From contig CALFTK010000037.1 in assembly GCA_937916465.1 (NCBI GenBank), positions 15,646 through 79,645 on the forward strand: a DNA stretch of 64,000 nucleotides, written 5' to 3'. The position numbers were made by a program, and so were the translations under genes. Below are positions 42,043 to 49,096 of this stretch, in pieces; the stretch's first letter is position 1, and every line of letters starts with the position of its first letter. Source of the DNA: an uncultured Bacteroidales bacterium (GTDB taxonomy: Bacteria; Bacteroidota; Bacteroidia; Bacteroidales; Bacteroidaceae). The notes below the pieces were generated by a model. That model was not told where the DNA came from. It did no database searches and was given only the letters and a program-made list of their open reading frames with translations.

Positions 42043-42072
42043 GCAGGGAGCGACAATAGTGCCGCTCCCTGC
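42043..42072 (-). terminator. Hairpin terminator after the 36-residue peptide gene
   Basis: GCAGGGAGCG (42043-42052) pairs with CGCTCCCTGC (42063-42072), a perfect 10-bp GC-rich stem with a 10-nt loop. It lies 20 nt downstream of the peptide stop codon. The flanking T run is weak. Confidence 0.65.
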
Positions 42073-42091
42073 AATAATTGTTAGGTTTGAT

Positions 42092-42202
42092 TTATGCCGG
42101 GTCGCCCCAACCGCCTATAGGCATTTCACTTACTGCGAATCCTTTTTCTACACAGCATTCTACAACTGTGATTTCCGGGCTTACATACTCTTTTGTTTGC
42201 AT
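42092..42202 (-). CDS. 36-residue peptide (EYVSPEITVVE type), unannotated small gene
   Basis: Reads MQTKEYVSPEITVVECCVEK then GFAVSEMPIGGWGDPA and TAA. It starts 55 nt downstream of the large secreted protein on the same strand and is followed by a terminator, so it appears to be the last cistron of that transcript. Short peptides with a basic-EYxxPxIxVVE N-terminus, a central GFAxS and a Gly/Asp-rich tail recur in Bacteroidales genomes and are usually left unannotated; that comes from my memory of the group and was not searched. Two adjacent Cys are unusual. There is no signal peptide. The function is unknown; a secreted or modified peptide, or a regulator of the upstream gene, are possibilities. 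Confidence 0.65.
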   Translation of the reverse strand: MQTKEYVSPEITVVECCVEKGFAVSEMPIGGWGDPA

Positions 42203-42257
42203 ACTTGTTGAAAGTTATTTTTGTTTTATACTCTTAATATCTTATTGCTATCTGTTT

Positions 42258-44993
42258 TTACTTAACTATTACTTTCTTTCCGTTACTAATATATATGCCG
42301 CCTTTAACCGGAGTGGTTACCTTGCGACCATATAAATCGTAAAGAACTGCATCGTTTATGCTCTGTGGCGCCTCCAAAATTTCAACACCTGTGGTATTGC
42401 CATCTTCACCCTGCATATTGATACGGATGCGTGAAAGTGCAGCTGCTTCCACCTTTACAGGTGAACCATCACGTGGTGTCATTTCCATGTATAGGCGGAA
42501 TGGCTTTAGTGAGCTTCCTTCGCTTAGCTGTTGCCATGCGCCACTGGTAGAGATTGCATACTTTTCCTCTAAGTCTTCATAGCTTAGAGTATTGTATGTT
42601 CCGGTTATAGTGAACTCCATATACATTGATGAACAAATAAGGGAAATCTCTTCAGTGCTGTATAGTGTAGCATCGCTAAGCACTATCTCCATACTCTGCG
42701 CTTCTTCGTTCTTTGCACGTATTAGGTATGGGTGGTTTGCATTTAACGTACCACTATTAATACGGATTATTTCCATTGTCATATCATCAATTTCTCCGTT
42801 TTCATCATTGTCATAAGAGCGGATATCGTTGATGTAGGCCACGTCATAGTTGTCTGTCAACTCGCTCACGGGAATCTCAAAGGGCACATACAACGCATTC
42901 CACATCAAATTAGGCAAGGTGCGGGTGTAGGTGAGTGTTTCCACGGTAGTGAATGAAGCATCGTTGATGTACTCAGTCTGCTCACCATCGGCAATGGTGA
43001 GATTCTCCAAAAATACATCCTCACCCTCTATGCTGTAAAGAAGTTCTCCGTCCTCGTAGCTTTGGCAATCAGAGGTAGAGGTATTTTCATCCTCATATCT
43101 TTTAGCAGAAAACACCTCTTCATCATCGATAAATATCTCGAAGGAACATTCTTCGTGATAACAAAAATATTCTGGATTTTCTTCCAACTCTTGCTCATGA
43201 TTGCAACTCCAGTAGAAGGTGTACTCTGCCGTGTTGTCATATTCATAACGCACAATACCGTCTGCGCCATCTTTTATGGTAGCGGTTCCTATCTCCTCAC
43301 CATTCTTCTTCACTACAATGGCATCGCCGTGCCAACCATCTCCGTAGCTATCATGCATCTTGATGACAATCTGAGGAACATAGTCTGTCCACAGGGCGGT
43401 AATGGTGGTGTTGCCCATAATGGTTACGGTTTCATAGGGTTGATATTCATCCTCGCCTATCTGCCATGCCTTGAACATCATACCTTCGGGAGCGGTGAAT
43501 GTACATTCGGGTAGGGTATAATCAACACCTTCATAGATGTTACTACCTTCCATTTCGCCACCACCGCCATTAGTTACAAAGGTGATGGTGTATTTTGTAG
43601 GTTCTTCACCAATGCAATAACTCGAATTATTCTCAAGAATAGTAACGGGGGTGCCATCAGAGCCTAAGAAGTAATAACCCTCTGGCAAAAGGATGGTCTC
43701 AGCACCAGGAGTTATATCCTCTTCTGAATAATTTATTACATCGATAGAATTTATAGCTTCGGTGGGATATTTTGAGAGATCTATCGACCCATCATAATAA
43801 TATATAGTATTGTAAAATTCGACATCTTCGCCTTCACCTTTATAAGTGAATGTGCCACCCTCAACAACAAGATTTCCATAGTTGTCAATAGCACCATTAC
43901 TAGTGTACTCGAATATTCCACCCATGATTGTAGCTGAGCTGCCTTCGTTAATACAAACAGGAACGTAGGAGTTTATATAAGAACCACCATTGATTGTGAC
44001 AGAGCTGTTTTCTTCAAGATTTAATGCATAATGATGAGTACTTTCATAAGTGCCTCCATTGATGGTAACTGAGGCGCTATTAGTAATACCTACGGCGAAA
44101 GAACCTTCTCCTGAAGATATCACCTTGCCACTATTTGTTTCGGAATTATCTACAATGGTGACGTTTGAATTATTTTGTATATAGAGGGTATGTGATTCAC
44201 TTGAAATTGTGTATCCATTGAGATCAAGAGTGAAAGTACCAGCATTAATGACAACACCAGTGGACTCCAGATCCGCTAGTAGTTTGATATAACCTATGTT
44301 GCTATCTTCTTCACCAGCGTTATAGATGGCATCTTCAAGTGTGCCTTCTGTCAAATCATCGGCTGATGCGCCCCATGCAGCTTGAGTAGCCTCTACACCA
44401 ATTTCCTGTTCACAAATCTCGCAGCCACCATGGGTGTGCTGCAGGTGGGGATTTTCGAGCGTTTCGAGCATTTCTGCCAATTCGGAGTATTCTTCTACTG
44501 GTAAGGCAAGGTATGCCTTGTGGGCTTCATTATCCACTTTGTTACCGACATAGATCCAATCTTTCAAGGAGGCACTGTTTTCTTCGTTTTCGGAATCTAA
44601 GGTAAAATAGAGATATTCATCTTCACCAATCGTAGTTTCTTCATCGGAACCAAGTAGTAAGTTATCCGAGGGTGCGGGTGCATTTAATTCACCTTCATAT
44701 ATGTCAAAGTTATATTCACCAGGAGTTCCACGAAGAATAACAGCACAGTCTGCTGGGATAAATTCTTCCACCTCTTCTTCTGTAACCGTCACGGTTCCAT
44801 CCTCATTCACTTCAACACCTGTGATAACGGATGCTTTGATACCTTCTGGTATTACATGTGACGAACTTGAATAGTAAAAAGTGGCAATACCACTCTCACT
44901 TAACTGAATATCCACATAATCCAACGCCCACGCTCCGATGGGCATAATAATGGCCACGAGGGCAAGGAGCATTGTTCTCAATCTTTTTTTCAT
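42258..44993 (-). CDS. Large secreted protein with beta-helix and Listeria-Bacteroides repeats and a C-terminal sorting-like tail
   Basis: 911 residues. A signal peptide ends near residue 23 (GAWA). Residues 30-190 are acidic. Residues about 225-380 show parallel beta-helix-like turns (NVTIVDNS, SVTINGGTY, SVTINGGSY, NLVVEGGTF). Around 460-530 there is an InlB-type Listeria-Bacteroides repeat (ITFVTNGGG ... MFKAWQIGEDEYQPYETVT ... ITALW). The last 30 residues, VLYDLYGRKVTTPVKGGIYI and NGKKVIVK, match a sorting-like tail common in Bacteroidales surface proteins. Acidic composition and codon choice differ from neighbours. Probably a cell-surface adhesin or binding protein; no catalytic motif seen. 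Confidence 0.8.
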   Translation of the reverse strand: MKKRLRTMLLALVAIIMPIGAWALDYVDIQLSESGIATFYYSSSSHVIPEGIKASVITGVEVNEDGTVTVTEEEVEEFIPADCAVILRGTPGEYNFDIYEGELNAPAPSDNLLLGSDEETTIGEDEYLYFTLDSENEENSASLKDWIYVGNKVDNEAHKAYLALPVEEYSELAEMLETLENPHLQHTHGGCEICEQEIGVEATQAAWGASADDLTEGTLEDAIYNAGEEDSNIGYIKLLADLESTGVVINAGTFTLDLNGYTISSESHTLYIQNNSNVTIVDNSETNSGKVISSGEGSFAVGITNSASVTINGGTYESTHHYALNLEENSSVTINGGSYINSYVPVCINEGSSATIMGGIFEYTSNGAIDNYGNLVVEGGTFTYKGEGEDVEFYNTIYYYDGSIDLSKYPTEAINSIDVINYSEEDITPGAETILLPEGYYFLGSDGTPVTILENNSSYCIGEEPTKYTITFVTNGGGGEMEGSNIYEGVDYTLPECTFTAPEGMMFKAWQIGEDEYQPYETVTIMGNTTITALWTDYVPQIVIKMHDSYGDGWHGDAIVVKKNGEEIGTATIKDGADGIVRYEYDNTAEYTFYWSCNHEQELEENPEYFCYHEECSFEIFIDDEEVFSAKRYEDENTSTSDCQSYEDGELLYSIEGEDVFLENLTIADGEQTEYINDASFTTVETLTYTRTLPNLMWNALYVPFEIPVSELTDNYDVAYINDIRSYDNDENGEIDDMTMEIIRINSGTLNANHPYLIRAKNEEAQSMEIVLSDATLYSTEEISLICSSMYMEFTITGTYNTLSYEDLEEKYAISTSGAWQQLSEGSSLKPFRLYMEMTPRDGSPVKVEAAALSRIRINMQGEDGNTTGVEILEAPQSINDAVLYDLYGRKVTTPVKGGIYISNGKKVIVK

Positions 44994-45327
44994 TGTTTTA
45001 GTTATGTTTATCCATTAATAATTAAACCTCTTTTAAATTTAAAATCAGTGTAGTCGGGGAAAATGTTGGTCCGATCACATAGACAGTAATTTACAGTTTT
45101 GAATATACTACTTGCCTTAAACTATTATATTCTAATTTTATACGCAAACAAACTTATATTATATGCAAACTTCTGTTCGTGGTTTCTGATTTTGTGCGCA
45201 AAATTAATGCTTTTTTATTCTTTTCTATTAATCTGAATAGGAGAAGTGATGGAAAATGGGAAAATTTGTGAAAAAGAATGCTTTTTTATATCTTCGCAAA
45301 GTGGAAAGAAATGTAAATTTTAATAAT
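44994..45327. other. Divergent promoter region between the surface protein and GH2 genes
   Basis: 334 nt, AT-rich. On the minus strand TAATTTTG (45199-45206) could be the -7 box for the surface protein, leaving a leader of about 200 nt. ATACGCAAAC (45140-45149) and ATATGCAAAC (45161-45170) form a near-perfect direct repeat exactly 21 nt apart, two helical turns. The GH2 promoter is at 45265-45296. Confidence 0.4.
45265..45296 (+). promoter_or_regulatory. Promoter for the GH2 gene
   Basis: TTTG (45265-45268), 20-nt spacer, TATCTTCG (45289-45296), one base from TAnnTTTG. It lies inside the longest open frame, so translation must start downstream, at 45328 or 45337. Confidence 0.6.
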
Positions 45328-48300
45328 ATGCAGAAAATGAAAAAAATGACAGCGCTACTAACTCTTGTCACAATAGTAACAGGAGTTTGCGCACAGACAC
45401 CGGTTTGGTTAGACCCAAAGGTAAATCAAGAGAACGAAGAACGAGCAGTTGCTAACTATTTTGCTTACGAATCTGTTGAACAGGCAGAAAAAGCCGATAA
45501 GTATTCTTCAAGCAGATATATGAGTCTGGAGGGTAAATGGCGTTTCAATTTTGTTGAAAATGCATGGGAAAGACCCGAAAATTTCTTTGCTTTGAATTTT
45601 GATGATAGCAAATGGGTGGATTTTCCAGTACCCGGATTGTTTGAAATGAACGGCTACGGTGACAGAATCTATGTAAACGTAGGATATGTTTGGCGTAATC
45701 AGTTTGATAACAACCCTCCTTTTGTGGAAGAGCGTAATAACTATGTAGGTTCTTACAGACAAAACTTTACTATACCTGCCGACTGGAAAGGTGAAAGGGT
45801 CTATTTCCACGTTGGTTCAGCTACCTCAAATTTAAAGGTATGGGTAAACGGAAAGTATGTTGGTTATAGTGAAGATAGCAAAATGGCTGCTGAATTCGAC
45901 ATAACAGACTATGTGGAATTTGGAAAACCTAACCTGATTGCTATGCAGATAATGCGTTGGTGTGACGGAAGTTATCTGGAAGATCAGGACTTCTGGCGCT
46001 TTACAGGAATAGCCCGTGAAGTCTATCTTTACGCTCGTCCTGAATCCAGAATAGAAGATTATAGAGTATATACCAAATTGGATTCGGAATATAAAAACGC
46101 AAAGTTTGCAATAGAAGCCGATATTGTTGATTCTGAATCAAAATATCTTTTGGCCAAATTGGTAGATGCAGATAGAAAGGTTATTATCAACGATAAGATT
46201 GAATTAACAGGTTCAGACACTTATTTTAAAGAGTACAATGTTAAGAATCCTAAGAAATGGAGCGCAGAAATACCATATCTCTATACATTGTATTTGACAC
46301 TTTGTGATAAAGATGGTAGTGTAATAGAGTCAATTCCTCAAAAAGTGGGATTCCGTTCAGTAGAAATTAAAGACCGTCAGTTGCTGGTAAATGGACAGCC
46401 TATTTTGATAAAAGGTGCAAACCGTCATGAAATGGATCCCAACACCGGTTATGTAGTACCATTGGAACGTATGATAGAAGATATTCAGATAATGAAGAAG
46501 ATGAATATCAATGCAATACGTACATCGCACTATCCTGATGATCCACGTTGGTACGATTTGTGCGATAAGTATGGTATCTATCTGGTTGCAGAAGCAAATG
46601 TAGAAGGTCACGGAATGATGTATGGACCACATCCTCTGGCAAAGAATGCAGACTACATGCAGGCACATCTGGAACGTAATATGTCAAACGTAATGACATT
46701 TAAAAATCACCCATCAATCATTGTATGGTCAATGGGTAACGAAGATGGCGACGGTCAGAACTTTGTAGAGTGTTACAAATGGATAAAGGAATACGATAAA
46801 ACACGTCCTGTTCAGTACGAAGGTGCTACCTGGGCTCCCGACCATTGCGATATAGCTTGTCCAATGTATGCCGATTATGGTGCTATGATACGTCACGAAA
46901 AAGGTAACGATCCACGTCCGTTTATTGAATGTGAATATGCACACGCTATGGGTAATTCACAGGGTGGATTCAAAGAGTACTGGGATATAATAAGAGCAAA
47001 TCGTTCAGTACAGGGTGGATTTATCTGGGACTTTGTAGATCAGGCAGTTTACGGTATTAGCGAAGATGGTAACAAAATATTCCAGTATGGTGGTGATGCA
47101 GGTCGTTATCCAGCTTCAGACCAGAACTTCAATAATAATGGTATAATTGCTCCGGATAGACGTTGGAATCCACATGCATACGAAGTTCGTCATCAGTATC
47201 AGGATGTTTGGGTAACTCCAATCAATATTAACAAGGGCGAAGTTCAGGTTTATAACGAATACTTCTTTAGAGATCTGTCTGCATACTATATGCACTGGGC
47301 ACTTACTGCAAATGGTGAAGTAATAGCAGAAAACAGTGAAAAACTTCCAAAGGTTGCTCCGGGTAAAAAGGTTAAGATGGTACTTCCTGCACTTGTAAAA
47401 GCGTTGAAGAGTGCTGATAGCAGCAAAGAACTATTGTTAGGTGTGGAAATACGTCTATTAGAAGATGAAGCGCTTCTGGAAAAAGATTATGCAGTAGCAC
47501 GTAATCAGATAGAGATAAACCAGTATGCATATCCTACGATAGAGTCATTGCTTGCTGCAACAGATGGCGAAGTTAAGGTAGATGAGGCAAAAGCCTGGAT
47601 AACTTTGAGTGCAGCCGGTCTTGATGTAACATTTAACAAGAGCAATGGTTGGATAGATTACATAGATGTTGATGGAAAGCAGGTGACAAAGAACAGAACA
47701 TCAATGAAGAGTGATTTCTGGCGTGCACCAACCGATAATGACTTTGGTGCTAACCTGCAGCGTAATATGGCAGCCTGGAAGAATCCAAACATGAGAATGA
47801 CCAGCTTTACACGTACTCAGGAAGGTGTAAACCAGGTTATTACAGTGAACTATCAGATGAATAGTGTACGTTCATTGTTAACATTGAAGTACACCATGTC
47901 ACCCGATGGCAAACTGATAGTAAACCAGAGTATCAAAAAAGCTGAAGGCGATTCAGAAGTTGCTAATATGTTCCGTTTTGGTATGACTCTGACACTTCAG
48001 GAAGAGTATGATATGATTGAATTCTATGGTCGTGGTCCAATAGAAAATTATAGTGATAGAAATAGTTCTGAATGGATTGGCATTTATAACCAGAGTGTTG
48101 AATCGCAGTACTATCCATATATTCGTCCTCAGGAGTCGGGTAACAAAACCGATGTGCGCTATTGGAAGGTTGTCAATGACGAAGGAAAAGGTTTGATGTT
48201 CTACGGAACTGAGCCTTTGAGCATGTCATCACTTAACTTTGCTACAGAAGATTTGGATGAAGGTATGAGTAAGGTTAATCGTCATTCCGGCGATTTGGTT

Positions 48301-48444
48301 CCACGTAAGAGTACAACAGTTCACGTAGATAAAGTTCAGGCAGGATTGGCTTGCGTAAACAGTTGGGGAGCAATTCCATTGGAACAGTATCGTCTGCCTC
48401 ATGGCGATTATGAATATACATTTGTAATAGAGCCGGTCAGATAA
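45328..48444 (+). CDS. GH2 beta-galactosidase, exported (LacZ-type five-domain)
   Basis: About 1038 residues. A signal peptide (MQKMKKMTALLTLVTIVTGV, then CAQ) directs it to the periplasm. Sugar-binding, immunoglobulin-like and TIM-barrel domains follow in LacZ order. The acid/base is Glu472 in WSMGNEDGDGQ and the nucleophile is Glu536 in FIECEYAHAMGN. The C-terminal domain ends in the LacZ small-chain fold with FYGRGPIENYSDRNS. It releases terminal beta-galactose and would suit side chains of galactoglucomannan or other plant or host glycans. The start is ATG 45328 (or 45337), since the promoter sits at 45265-45296. The HD gene starts 7 nt later. Confidence 0.93.
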   Translation: MQKMKKMTALLTLVTIVTGVCAQTPVWLDPKVNQENEERAVANYFAYESVEQAEKADKYSSSRYMSLEGKWRFNFVENAWERPENFFALNFDDSKWVDFPVPGLFEMNGYGDRIYVNVGYVWRNQFDNNPPFVEERNNYVGSYRQNFTIPADWKGERVYFHVGSATSNLKVWVNGKYVGYSEDSKMAAEFDITDYVEFGKPNLIAMQIMRWCDGSYLEDQDFWRFTGIAREVYLYARPESRIEDYRVYTKLDSEYKNAKFAIEADIVDSESKYLLAKLVDADRKVIINDKIELTGSDTYFKEYNVKNPKKWSAEIPYLYTLYLTLCDKDGSVIESIPQKVGFRSVEIKDRQLLVNGQPILIKGANRHEMDPNTGYVVPLERMIEDIQIMKKMNINAIRTSHYPDDPRWYDLCDKYGIYLVAEANVEGHGMMYGPHPLAKNADYMQAHLERNMSNVMTFKNHPSIIVWSMGNEDGDGQNFVECYKWIKEYDKTRPVQYEGATWAPDHCDIACPMYADYGAMIRHEKGNDPRPFIECEYAHAMGNSQGGFKEYWDIIRANRSVQGGFIWDFVDQAVYGISEDGNKIFQYGGDAGRYPASDQNFNNNGIIAPDRRWNPHAYEVRHQYQDVWVTPININKGEVQVYNEYFFRDLSAYYMHWALTANGEVIAENSEKLPKVAPGKKVKMVLPALVKALKSADSSKELLLGVEIRLLEDEALLEKDYAVARNQIEINQYAYPTIESLLAATDGEVKVDEAKAWITLSAAGLDVTFNKSNGWIDYIDVDGKQVTKNRTSMKSDFWRAPTDNDFGANLQRNMAAWKNPNMRMTSFTRTQEGVNQVITVNYQMNSVRSLLTLKYTMSPDGKLIVNQSIKKAEGDSEVANMFRFGMTLTLQEEYDMIEFYGRGPIENYSDRNSSEWIGIYNQSVESQYYPYIRPQESGNKTDVRYWKVVNDEGKGLMFYGTEPLSMSSLNFATEDLDEGMSKVNRHSGDLVPRKSTTVHVDKVQAGLACVNSWGAIPLEQYRLPHGDYEYTFVIEPVR

Positions 48445-48451
48445 GACAGTA

Positions 48452-48991
48452 ATGGTTTGGGAAACTATTGTTAATAAGTATTGTGCCGGCAACTCTCCAT
48501 TGAGGGAGTTGCTGGTATTGCATAGTAGCTCTGTGGCGCAGAAAGCGTTGCAAATAGTAAAAAATCATCCCGAATTAGGTGCAGATGCTTCATTTGTAGA
48601 AGAGGCTGCAATGCTGCACGATATAGGAGTAGTTCTAACAGATGCCCCTGCCATACATTGTTATGGAGAACATAAATATATCTGCCATGGCTATTTAGGT
48701 GCTGATATATTGCGTAGTGAGGGACTGGAGCCATTTGCTTTGGTGTGCGAACGGCATACAGGTGCGGGAATTTCTGCAAATCAGATAGTAGAACAAGATT
48801 TGCCACTACCTACAGACAGAGAATATATGCCGCAATCTGTAGAAGAGAAGATTATCTGTTTTGCTGATAAGTTCTTTTCCAAAACATCGCCTGACAGAGA
48901 AAAAAGTGTAGAACAGGCTGAAAAATCACTTGCCAAGTTTGGAACAGAGGGGGTAGAACGGTTCAGAGAATGGTGTAAACTGTTTCTCTGA
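48452..48991 (+). CDS. HD-domain phosphohydrolase-like protein
   Basis: 179 residues, cytoplasmic. The HD fold is seen with His in LHSSSVAQKAL, the His-Asp pair in AAMLHDIGVVL, His in EHKYICHGYLGADIL, His in VCERHTGAG, and a later Asp in CFADKFFSK. Such small proteins hydrolyse phosphoesters, often of nucleotides; the substrate is not known. It lies 7 nt after GH2, and a terminator follows, so it is the last gene of that unit. Confidence 0.85.
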   Translation: MVWETIVNKYCAGNSPLRELLVLHSSSVAQKALQIVKNHPELGADASFVEEAAMLHDIGVVLTDAPAIHCYGEHKYICHGYLGADILRSEGLEPFALVCERHTGAGISANQIVEQDLPLPTDREYMPQSVEEKIICFADKFFSKTSPDREKSVEQAEKSLAKFGTEGVERFREWCKLFL

Positions 48992-49020
48992 TTATCCAAA
49001 AATGGTTAATGATAGAGTGA

Positions 49021-49045
49021 AAAACCACCAATTGCGGTGGTTTTT
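49021..49045 (+). terminator. Terminator after the HD gene
   Basis: AAAACCACC (49021-49029) pairs with GGTGGTTTT (49036-49044) around a 6-nt loop, followed by further T. It has the form of a Rho-independent terminator. Confidence 0.8.
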
Positions 49046-49058
49046 CATTATTTATGAA

Positions 49059-49066
49059 TAACTTTG
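49059..49066 (+). promoter_or_regulatory. -7 box for the lptD gene
   Basis: TAACTTTG matches TAnnTTTG. It overlaps the TTG that opens the longest frame (49064), so the protein must start further downstream. No clear -33 element is present. Confidence 0.45.
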
Positions 49067-49096
49067 CAATTTGTTACGCTTAAATTATTAAAAGAG

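Noticed and set aside
42078..42335. An 85-codon plus-strand frame over the 36-residue peptide gene
   Set aside because: It runs antisense through the peptide gene and the end of the surface protein gene, with no promoter or recognisable product. The minus-strand peptide better explains the region.
45256..45327. N-terminal extension of the GH2 enzyme
   Set aside because: It contains the promoter at 45265-45296 and would place the signal peptide in the interior of the protein.
49064..49096. TTG start for LptD
   Set aside because: The TTG is part of the TAACTTTG -7 box.
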